8,980 nt of DNA, from contig JAKDLC010000068.1 in assembly GCA_030453055.1 (NCBI GenBank), forward strand, positions 1-8,980. Direction: 5' to 3'. The stretch is from Nitrosospira sp. (lineage in GTDB: Bacteria; Pseudomonadota; Gammaproteobacteria; Burkholderiales; Nitrosomonadaceae). How positions within the stretch are numbered: position 1 is the first letter of the stretch; every line of letters begins with the position of its first letter. Position numbers and translations under genes: made by a program. The notes under the pieces are model-generated. The model made no database searches. It was not told the origin of the DNA and was given only the letters and a program-made list of their open reading frames with translations. Positions 1 to 7,105 of this stretch are shown here, one piece after another.

Positions 1-45
1 GCCAACCCTACACTACCGCGCCAGATCCCGACTCTACTAAATTGA

Positions 46-183
46 CGCGCGCCCTCCTATCTTGAACTGGCGCAGCGCCTCAATTTGCCGCTGGCCACGC
101 TCGATCAGGAACTGCGCGCCGCCGCGGGCGCTCTAGGCTTCACACTGCTCGGGGCTGAAAATATGAAAAGTGACTGTGGATAA
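46..183 (+). pseudogene. 3' remnant of a VapC-like PIN-domain toxin gene
   Basis: Reading from base 46 to the TAA at 181-183 gives a peptide containing YLELAQRLNLPLATLDQEL followed by RAAAGALGFTLL. This is the typical C-terminal end of VapC ribonuclease toxins, including the last acidic residue of the PIN fold in the TLDxxLR segment. The frame is closed by a TGA at 43-45 and has no start codon. Just upstream, bases 41-49 read IDA in another frame, which resembles the usual YDAxYLELA motif displaced by one base, so a frameshift is likely. The upstream part of the gene and any vapB antitoxin lie outside the window. The last residues (about GAENMKSDCG) do not look like family sequence and may be read-through into unrelated DNA. 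The fragment is probably non-functional and marks a rearranged accessory region. Confidence 0.72.
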
Positions 184-207
184 GGATGATGGGATTAGCG
201 GCAGGAG

Positions 208-237
208 TTGACATCGTGATGGATTTGGCGCGCTAAT
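208..237 (+). promoter_or_regulatory. candidate sigma70-type promoter of the three-gene operon
   Basis: TTGACA at 208-213 matches the -35 consensus exactly. GCTAAT at 232-237 is a 4-of-6 match to the -10 consensus, with an 18-base spacer. Transcription would begin near base 244 and give a leader of about 150 bases before the first gene. It is the best promoter-like pair in the 210-base gap, but the -10 box is weak. A poorer alternative is TTGGAT at 285-290 with GACAAT at 307-312. The assignment is inferred from the motif only. Confidence 0.35.
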
Positions 238-245
238 AAAATTCA

Positions 246-262
246 ATCCTGACATACAGGAT
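246..262. promoter_or_regulatory. short inverted repeat in the operon leader
   Basis: ATCCTG at 246-251 and CAGGAT at 257-262 form a perfect 6-base inverted repeat around ACATA. It sits just after the predicted transcription start, where a repressor operator could lie, or it could fold in RNA as a small hairpin. No regulator family is recognised from the sequence of the site. Confidence 0.3.
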
Positions 263-344
263 GCCGGCAGGCTCGCAACCAGATTTGGATAGAATGCTGC
301 GTAATAGACAATCAAGATTTCAGAAACGAGCAAGAACAAGTGAT

Positions 345-358
345 AGACCCCGTGGTCT
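345..358. promoter_or_regulatory. short hairpin upstream of the first gene
   Basis: AGACC at 345-349 and GGTCT at 354-358 form a 5-base stem with the loop CCGT, ending 35 bases before the first start codon. No T-run follows, so it is not a classical terminator. It may be a small operator or a leader hairpin, or chance. The start codon itself is preceded by an A-rich stretch (381-391) and not by a recognisable Shine-Dalgarno sequence, so translation of the first gene may rely on the unstructured A-rich region. Confidence 0.22.
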
Positions 359-393
359 GCGCGAAACGGCGTACGAAACGATAAGAAAAAAGT

Positions 394-3300
394 ATGCCGC
401 GCGTCTTTGACAATATAGATCAAGCCCTGCTGCCTGCGCTGCGTGACACACTCGCCGTTTCCACTCACGCTGATTTTTGCGTCGGTTATTTCAATCTTCG
501 CGGCTGGCGAGCGATCGATGATCTGATCGATGGATGGAAGGGTGACGCGGGACAGCGATGCCGGGTATTGATCGGCATGCAGCGTCCACCGCGTGAAGAT
601 GTGCGTGCGCTATACCAGGCAGTTGCCGACGATGAAGTCATGGACAACGCCCGCGCCACCGGAATCAAACATAGCTTCGCTGCTCACTTGCGCGAGCAGA
701 TCACTTTTGGCGCACCGACAGCGGTCGATGAGAGCGGGTTGCAACGCCTCGCTAAACAGCTGCGCGAGGGTAAGGTGCAGGTCAAGCTGTTCTTGCCCTA
801 TCCGCTCCACGCCAAGCTCTACCTCCTGTTTCGCAAAGACGCCAACAATCCCATCACGGGCTTTGTTGGCAGCAGTAACCTTACTTTTTCGGGACTTTCC
901 AAACAAGGCGAGTTGAATGTCGATGTGCTTGATCACGACGCGACCAACAAACTTTCCATATGGTTTAATGTGCGCTGGAATGACCGCTGGAGTCTCGATC
1001 TTTCCGCCGAGCTGGCGGAAATAATCGAGCAAAGCTGGGCTCGCGAAACGCGGGTGCCGCCGTACCATATCTACCTCAATATGGCTTATCACCTCAGCGT
1101 CGAGGCACGCGCGGGCCTCAGCCAGTTTCGCTTGCCGCCACGATTTGACGAAGAGTTGTTTGAGTTTCAAAAAGCGGCGGTGAAGATTGCCGCGCGTCAC
1201 CTGCACCGGCGCGGTGGTGTCATCATTGGCGATGTGGTGGGCTTGGGAAAAACCATGATGGCTGTCGCACTGGCACGCATGGTGGAAGATGATCTCGGTT
1301 ATGAAACGCTCATTATCTGTCCAAAAAACCTCGTACCGATGTGGGAGCACTACCGCAAGGAATATGGTTTGCGTGGCGCGGTGATGTCGCTAACGCAGGT
1401 CAGGCAACAGACAAAAGGGTTGAAAAATCTCAAGCGTTACCGGCTGGTCTTGATTGATGAGAGCCACAACCTTCGCAATCGCGCGGGCCACCGCTACAAA
1501 GCCATTTCCGACTATATCAAGCAATGCGATGCACGCGTTATTCTGCTGACGGCGACCCCTTATAACAAGACACTTACCGATCTTTCCGCGCAACTTCGCC
1601 TGTTCGTGGAAGAACGCACCAATATCGGCGTTCGTCCCGAGCACTTCATGCGTAAGAAAGACATGACGGTTGCGCAATTCGAAAGGCAATATCAATGCCC
1701 CGCGCATTCGATATTGGCGATGGAAAAGAGCGACGTGCTGGATGATTGGCGAGAATTGATTCGCCTTTATATGGTGCGCCGCACCCGCACTTTTATTCTT
1801 CAACATTATACCGATCAGGATTCCGCGACAGGCCGCCGGTACCTCAAGGTACGCAATGGCGAAAAACTGTTCTTTCCCAAACGCCAGCCTGTTTCTCTCG
1901 TTTTCACCGTGGATGAGAACGATCCCGCCGATCAATACGCCAAGCTCTACTCGATGGAAGTGGTCGATGTCATCAACTGTTTGCATCTCTCGCGCTACGG
2001 GCTGGGCGGCTATGCGGACGCCATGGCAATGAAAGCTGCGTCTCCCGCTGAACGTAAGCAGATGGATGATCTCGGTAAAGCGGGCAAACGCCTGATCGGT
2101 TTCTGCCGCACCAACCTGTTCAAGCGTCTGGAATCGAGCGGCTTCTCCTTCTTGCAATCCATCGAACGGCACATCCTGCGTAACGAGATTTACCTGCACG
2201 CGATCGATAACGGTCTGGAGCTTCCCATCGGCACACTGGATGCGGGTATTCTCGATGCGGACCGGTTTGACGAGGATGCGGAAGGGTTGTACGGCGAACA
2301 GGAGGACTTGCTCGATGGTGTGTTCGAAGAAGCCGATGCGAGCGATGTGGCAACCCAGGCGGCAACCATCTATCGCCAGTATGTAAGCGAGTATCGCAAG
2401 CGCTTCAAATGGATCGGCCCGCGTCTCTTCAAGAAAGACCTGTATGAACACCTTGCGGACGATGTGGCCGCGCTGCGCGGCTTGCTCAACCGCTATGGGT
2501 TGTGGAAGACAGAGCAAGACCGCAAGCTCGTCCAACTGGAAGCGCTGATTGCTCGCACCCACGGCAACGATAAAGTGCTGGTTTTTACCCAGTTCGCGGA
2601 TACCGCGCGTTATTTGGGACGCGCTTTGCAGGTGCGCGGCATTCGCTCGCTCGCGGTGGTCACCGGCGCTTCAGCCGACCCCTATGCCGTCGCCTGCCGT
2701 TTCTCGCCACACTCTAATCGCGCCAAGATCGCCAAGGCGGACGAGTTGCGCGTGCTGGTCTGCACTGACGTTCTCTCCGAAGGGCAGAACCTTCAGGACT
2801 GCGCCGTGGTAGTAAATTTTGATTTACCCTGGGCTATCATCCGGCTCATTCAGCGCGCGGGCCGTGTAGATCGTATCGGGCAACAGGCCGAAGAGATTCT
2901 CTGTTACTCTTTTTTGCCTGCCGATGGCGTTGAGCGGCTCATCAAATTGCGCGCACGTATTGCTCAACGGCTGCAAGAAAACGCCGAAGTCGTGGGAACG
3001 GACGAAGCCTTCTTTGAGGATGAGGATGCGGAGCGGCTACGCAAACTTTCCTTGCAAACCGCTGGTTCCCTCGACGATCAGGATGACGAAGTTGATCTCG
3101 CTTCATACGCTTGGCAAATCTGGAAAAGCGCTACCGAAAGCAATCCGGCGCTGGCGCGAGAGATCGAAGCGTTGCCCCCCGTGATCTTTTCCGCCAAGCG
3201 CTTTCCTTCTTCTGATTTCCTCGCTCAGCGAGAGGTGCGATCGGGAAAAACAAGAGATGACGAAGAAACGGAGGGAGCCCTGGTTTACGTCAAATCGCCG

Positions 3301-3795
3301 GAGGGCAACGATCACCTCGCCTGGGTGAATGGGCGGGGAGAAGCCGTGACCGAATCTCAATTCACCATCCTGCGGGCGGCGGAATGCGGGTCGGATGAGC
3401 CCGCGCTGGCGCGCGCCGAAAATCATTATGATCTGGTCGCGGTTGGACTCAAGCTTGCGGTGAATCAGGATAAAGCGGTGGGCGGTAGCCTGGGGCGTCC
3501 GTCCAGCCCGCGCCGACGCAGCTATGACCGTCTCAAGGAATATGCACGCGGCTTGCGCGGCTCTCTGTTTGCCGACGATGAACTGGAACGCGCCATTGAA
3601 GACATCTACGCGCGCCCGCTGCTGGAAAGCGCCACCGACACGCTCAACCGTCTGATGCGCAGCGGTGTCAACGACCAGCAACTTGCCGATGCCGCGAAAT
3701 CACTTCGCGAGGAAAACCAGCTCACTTATGCTGACGATGAAGCCGCACAACGCGAGCCGAAGATCATCTGCTCGATGGGGCTGATCGGAAATTAA
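394..3795 (+). CDS. PLD-nuclease/SNF2-type helicase fusion, putative defence protein
   Basis: This 1133-residue protein probably couples ATP-driven movement on DNA to a nuclease domain. Residues 1-200 resemble phospholipase D-type nucleases: CVGYFNLRGW at 29-38, the HxK pair H139/K141, GSSN at 159-162 and E173/N175. Only one HxK motif is present, so an active site would need dimerisation. Residues about 250-480 form the first helicase lobe: FQ at 258-259, Walker A GLGKT at 283-287, DESH at 355-358 and TATP at 386-389. Residues about 700-850 form the second lobe, with VFTQF from about 730, TDVLSEGQNL at 791-800 and the motif VI segment QRAGRVDRIGQ at 820-830, typical of SNF2/RapA proteins. About 220 residues lie between the lobes, partly acidic, and a further 280 follow the second lobe; I recognise no domain in either. 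The ATG at 394 is the first start after an in-frame TAA at 382-384. The methyltransferase gene follows after 4 bases. It resembles DISARM DrmD joined to a DrmC-like PLD domain, by inference only. Confidence 0.95.
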   Translation: MPRVFDNIDQALLPALRDTLAVSTHADFCVGYFNLRGWRAIDDLIDGWKGDAGQRCRVLIGMQRPPREDVRALYQAVADDEVMDNARATGIKHSFAAHLREQITFGAPTAVDESGLQRLAKQLREGKVQVKLFLPYPLHAKLYLLFRKDANNPITGFVGSSNLTFSGLSKQGELNVDVLDHDATNKLSIWFNVRWNDRWSLDLSAELAEIIEQSWARETRVPPYHIYLNMAYHLSVEARAGLSQFRLPPRFDEELFEFQKAAVKIAARHLHRRGGVIIGDVVGLGKTMMAVALARMVEDDLGYETLIICPKNLVPMWEHYRKEYGLRGAVMSLTQVRQQTKGLKNLKRYRLVLIDESHNLRNRAGHRYKAISDYIKQCDARVILLTATPYNKTLTDLSAQLRLFVEERTNIGVRPEHFMRKKDMTVAQFERQYQCPAHSILAMEKSDVLDDWRELIRLYMVRRTRTFILQHYTDQDSATGRRYLKVRNGEKLFFPKRQPVSLVFTVDENDPADQYAKLYSMEVVDVINCLHLSRYGLGGYADAMAMKAASPAERKQMDDLGKAGKRLIGFCRTNLFKRLESSGFSFLQSIERHILRNEIYLHAIDNGLELPIGTLDAGILDADRFDEDAEGLYGEQEDLLDGVFEEADASDVATQAATIYRQYVSEYRKRFKWIGPRLFKKDLYEHLADDVAALRGLLNRYGLWKTEQDRKLVQLEALIARTHGNDKVLVFTQFADTARYLGRALQVRGIRSLAVVTGASADPYAVACRFSPHSNRAKIAKADELRVLVCTDVLSEGQNLQDCAVVVNFDLPWAIIRLIQRAGRVDRIGQQAEEILCYSFLPADGVERLIKLRARIAQRLQENAEVVGTDEAFFEDEDAERLRKLSLQTAGSLDDQDDEVDLASYAWQIWKSATESNPALAREIEALPPVIFSAKRFPSSDFLAQREVRSGKTRDDEETEGALVYVKSPEGNDHLAWVNGRGEAVTESQFTILRAAECGSDEPALARAENHYDLVAVGLKLAVNQDKAVGGSLGRPSSPRRRSYDRLKEYARGLRGSLFADDELERAIEDIYARPLLESATDTLNRLMRSGVNDQQLADAAKSLREENQLTYADDEAAQREPKIICSMGLIGN

Positions 3796-3799
3796 ACAC

Positions 3800-6700
3800 A
3801 TGAGCCAAGTTATCTACCAATTGCAGGCGTTCAAGTTTGTTGATTTGTTTAATCAGCTTGGCTGGGAACGCCTGAGGATCGGTCTTGAGAAAGAGGTAAG
3901 CGGACAGATCTTTTTCCTGCAACCGGTCGCGCACAAGAGAGGCGTTCAGATATTGCATTGCTTGCCCGACAGCGACGGCGCGATTCCGTCCTACGCCGTT
4001 CGACAAAAGATCGAACGCAAGGTGACTGCCGATGCCCGCGAACATCTTATTATCTTTACCGATGCGGCACAGACCGGACAGGTCTGGCAATGGGTTTCGC
4101 GAGCGCCGGGCCGCGCCGCCCAATACCGCGAAGTAAAGTGGCAAATGGGGCAATCCACCGAACTTCTTAGACAGAAGCTCGGCGCCATTAGCTTCGCGCT
4201 AAATGAAGAAGAAAGTCTCACAGTTTTTGGGGTGGTGGAACGGCTGCGCGGTGGCTTTGATCGTGACGTGGTTACTAAAAAATTCTACAAGGCATTTCAA
4301 GCCCAGCGCGATGCTTTCCAGGCTTTTATCGATGGCATTCCGTCGGATGACCACCAGCGCTGGTACACGGCGGTTGTTATCGACCGGCTGATGTTCGTCT
4401 GGTTTTTGCAGGAAAAAGGTTTCCTCAATAACAAAAAAAGCTATCTGCGCAACCGGCTGGAAGCGCACCTTGGCATCACTCGCGGCGTCAGTTTTTATAA
4501 AGATTTTCTCGGTCCGCTGTTCTTCCGTGGATTTGCTGAAGAGCGCACTGAAACTAATCGGATGGACATCGAGCGCGAATTCGGCAAAGTGCCTTACCTC
4601 AATGGCGGCCTGTTTGCCGAGCATGAACTGGAGCACAAGTATGGCAAGGCCATTGATATTCCCGATGCCGCTTTTAGTTCGCTGTTCGCGTTTTTCGACG
4701 AATGGGATTGGCACCTCGACGAACGCCCGCTGGCCTCTGGCAAGGAAATCAATCCCGATGTGCTTGGTTATATCTTCGAAAAATTCGTTAACCAGAAGCA
4801 GATGGGGGCGTACTACACCAAGGAAGACATCACCGAATACATCACTAAAAACACGGTCATTCCCTGCTTGTTCGAGATGGTGCGCGCCAGATGCGCTGTC
4901 GCTTTTGATGCGCACGCTTGGCCGCTATTGCGTAAAGACCCGCGCCGCTATATGTATCCCGCCATGCTTCACGGCCTGGAGGAGTCATACCCCGTGGATA
5001 TCGCCGCCGGGCTGGATACGCAAGCTCCCAACCTATTGCAACGCCGCAAGCCCTGGAACAAAACCGCAGCTCCCAGTCACGGTTTGCCCACCGAAATCTG
5101 GCGCGAAACCATTACCCGGCACAACCGCGCGCGTGAAATTCTCGTCAAGCTGCAAGCGGGTGAAATCCATGCCGTGGCCGATCTCATTACCTGCAACCTC
5201 AATATCCGTCAGTTCGCGCAGGACGTGATCGAGCATTGCGCCGATCCGGCCTTGCTGCGGGCTTTCTGGTTGGCGTTGGCCGGGCGGCTGCCACGCCGGA
5301 GCAATGAAAAATTCCGCCATGGCATGAGCGTGCTCGACCCCACGTGCGGCTCCGGCGCGTTCCTGCTCGCCGCGCTGCAAATCCTCAAGCCACTGTATCA
5401 AGCTTGCCTCACCGCGATGAGCGGCCTGCTCGCGGATGAGGCCATTGCCGGGCGCGCATTGGGCGAAAAATGGAAAGATATTGAGGAGATCGTCGAACGC
5501 TTTCATGCCGCCGCACTTGACCGTGAGCGCGATTACGCCATCACCAAGCACATCATCGTGCACAACCTCTACGGCGTGGATATCGAAGCGCAGGCCACCG
5601 AGATTGCCAAGCTACGCCTGTTCCTCAAGCTGGTGGCGCTCTTGGAGCCGGGCGACAGTATCGAGCCGCTGCCGGACATAGACTTTAACATCCGCGCCGG
5701 TAACACCTTGGTGGGGTACGCCAATGCGGACGAAACAGAACGCGCGGTAAACGGCGCAGCCCAACGGAATCTGTTTTCTGATGCGTGGGAAGAACTCCGC
5801 ATCCGCCTGACGGCGGTGGAGCGTGCCTACAACAATTTCCAGCTTCAGCAGATCTCAGCGGGCGGGCGGGTCACTCCAGAAGACAAACAGGCGCTGGGCG
5901 AACAGTTGCGCGAACTGGAAGGAACGCTCAACCACCACCTGTGCCGCGAATACGGAAAAAACCCGAATAACGGTAAAGAGTATGAGGCGTGGAAAGCCAG
6001 CCACAAGCCGCTCCATTGGTACGTGGATTTTTACTCGATCATGGCGGCAGGCGGGTTTGACGTGGTGATTGGGAATCCGCCGTATAAGGATTTGAAAAGT
6101 GGAGGCGGAGAGCATACTCGCGGATACGGTACCATTGTTACTAAAAATCTTTACTCTCTTTGCTTTGAGAGGTCTTTAGAGATCGGACGACTTCGATCTC
6201 GGATTGGGTTGATTGTTCCGGTCTCTTCTATTTCCACAGAGGGTTATAAATCACTTCAAGCATTTATTTTCAAGCGTAACGGACATGTAAGTTCTTTTGA
6301 TGATCGCCCGTCTCGCCTCTTCGACGGACTTGAACACATTCAACTCACGATTCATCTCTTAGAGAATCAAATTGCCCCTACTCCAACGCTATGGGTCACT
6401 GATTGTCGGAGGTGGTCAGCGGCTGAGCGTAATCATCTTTTCGCTATATTGGCCTATGCGCAACCACCGGCGCAAAGTTTGTCGCATACTTTACCAAAGA
6501 TCAGGTCCCAAATTGAAATCGATATTTGGCAGAAAATAAGTCAGATGCGCTTTCCTATCGCAGCCTGCCAGGCCGCATCGGGCACATGCTTGGTAAATTA
6601 TTCTCGTAAGGTGCATAACTTCCTACAAGTCCTTGATTTTGTACCCGAGGTATATGGAGCTGACGGCATTTTAAGAGCACCTACCGAATTTAAACCGCTG

Positions 6701-7105
6701 CGATTCGCTACGCCCGAGCAAGCTTCGCTAGTACTCTGTGTCCTTAATTCGTCGTTGTTCCGTTGGTACATTCAGGTATTTACAGACTGTCGTCACGTTA
6801 ACAAGCGAGAGGTAGACAACTTTCCTCTAGTAAAGGATCTTGCTCTGCACCTTGATGATTGCTGGATTTTCCTTGCCAAAACTTTGAGTGAATCGCTGCG
6901 AGCAAATAGTGAGTTCCGTTCTATGAAATTCGCGCACGATCACCTACGAGTCCAGTGCATCATTCCAAAGCGTTCGAAGTCGGTTATTGATGAGATCGAG
7001 GCCGCACTCGGTCGTCATTTCGGATTAACACAAGGACAACTCGACTACATCATCAACTACGATATCAAATACCGCATGGGTCAGGGAGCGGACACCAATG
7101 ATTGA
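3800..7105 (+). CDS. Eco57I-like N6-adenine DNA methyltransferase
   Basis: This 1101-residue protein should transfer a methyl group from S-adenosylmethionine to adenine in a specific DNA site. GAYYTKEDI at 336-344 is the usual lead-in to the catalytic domain. Motif I is LDPTCGSGAF at 512-521, YGVDIEAQATEIAKLRL from about 591 is the acidic SAM-ribose region, and the catalytic motif IV is NPPY at 759-762. After it, LNSSLF at 982-987 and DCRHVN at 996-1001 are typical of the C-terminal recognition half of type IIG and BREX/DISARM-class enzymes. The N-terminal 330 residues precede the methylase. Their first 130 have a mixed alpha/beta look (EHLIIFTDAAQTGQVWQWV), then a helical part with LMFVWFLQEKGFL at 197-209. 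I see no convincing PD-(D/E)xK nuclease, so cleavage may come from the PLD domain encoded upstream. It starts 4 bases after the helicase gene and overlaps the next gene by 8 bases. GC falls sharply after the NPPY codons, suggesting exchange of the recognition region. Confidence 0.95.
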   Translation: MSQVIYQLQAFKFVDLFNQLGWERLRIGLEKEVSGQIFFLQPVAHKRGVQILHCLPDSDGAIPSYAVRQKIERKVTADAREHLIIFTDAAQTGQVWQWVSRAPGRAAQYREVKWQMGQSTELLRQKLGAISFALNEEESLTVFGVVERLRGGFDRDVVTKKFYKAFQAQRDAFQAFIDGIPSDDHQRWYTAVVIDRLMFVWFLQEKGFLNNKKSYLRNRLEAHLGITRGVSFYKDFLGPLFFRGFAEERTETNRMDIEREFGKVPYLNGGLFAEHELEHKYGKAIDIPDAAFSSLFAFFDEWDWHLDERPLASGKEINPDVLGYIFEKFVNQKQMGAYYTKEDITEYITKNTVIPCLFEMVRARCAVAFDAHAWPLLRKDPRRYMYPAMLHGLEESYPVDIAAGLDTQAPNLLQRRKPWNKTAAPSHGLPTEIWRETITRHNRAREILVKLQAGEIHAVADLITCNLNIRQFAQDVIEHCADPALLRAFWLALAGRLPRRSNEKFRHGMSVLDPTCGSGAFLLAALQILKPLYQACLTAMSGLLADEAIAGRALGEKWKDIEEIVERFHAAALDRERDYAITKHIIVHNLYGVDIEAQATEIAKLRLFLKLVALLEPGDSIEPLPDIDFNIRAGNTLVGYANADETERAVNGAAQRNLFSDAWEELRIRLTAVERAYNNFQLQQISAGGRVTPEDKQALGEQLRELEGTLNHHLCREYGKNPNNGKEYEAWKASHKPLHWYVDFYSIMAAGGFDVVIGNPPYKDLKSGGGEHTRGYGTIVTKNLYSLCFERSLEIGRLRSRIGLIVPVSSISTEGYKSLQAFIFKRNGHVSSFDDRPSRLFDGLEHIQLTIHLLENQIAPTPTLWVTDCRRWSAAERNHLFAILAYAQPPAQSLSHTLPKIRSQIEIDIWQKISQMRFPIAACQAASGTCLVNYSRKVHNFLQVLDFVPEVYGADGILRAPTEFKPLRFATPEQASLVLCVLNSSLFRWYIQVFTDCRHVNKREVDNFPLVKDLALHLDDCWIFLAKTLSESLRANSEFRSMKFAHDHLRVQCIIPKRSKSVIDEIEAALGRHFGLTQGQLDYIINYDIKYRMGQGADTND
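6090..6985 (+). other. putative target-recognition segment of the methyltransferase, compositionally foreign
   Basis: This covers residues about 764-1062 of the methyltransferase, after NPPY. Hand counts show 65 percent GC at 5281-5340 and 60 percent at 5581-5640, against 37 percent at 6121-6180, 33 percent at 6241-6300 and 43 percent at 6781-6840. Codon choice changes as well, with many A/T-ending codons. The boundaries are approximate. In this enzyme class the region after motif IV normally holds the DNA-sequence recognition domain, so I infer a modular exchange within an otherwise conserved gene. Confidence 0.55.
7084..7088 (+). promoter_or_regulatory. Shine-Dalgarno site deciding the start of the third operon gene
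   Basis: GGGAG at 7084-7088 lies 9 bases before the ATG at 7098 and inside the 3' end of the methyltransferase gene. It is the clearest ribosome-binding site of the operon and supports this ATG over downstream candidates. Together with the 8-base overlap it suggests translational coupling. Confidence 0.6.

Noticed and set aside
610..2562. Long minus-strand open frames at 610-1350 and 1390-2562
   Set aside because: They lie wholly opposite the helicase gene, show no recognisable domains, and arise from the codon bias of the real gene on the plus strand.
3960..4030. A PD followed 15 residues later by ERK near the methyltransferase N-terminus, resembling PD-(D/E)xK
   Set aside because: The ERK lies in what looks like a helix (RQKIERKVTADAREH), not after a hydrophobic strand, and the spacing pattern alone is common by chance.
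394..7105. Calling the locus DISARM or BREX outright
   Set aside because: Only the helicase and methyltransferase types match in kind. DrmA, DrmB (DUF1998), PglZ and BrxC are not present in the window, so a named system and gene symbols would be unsupported.
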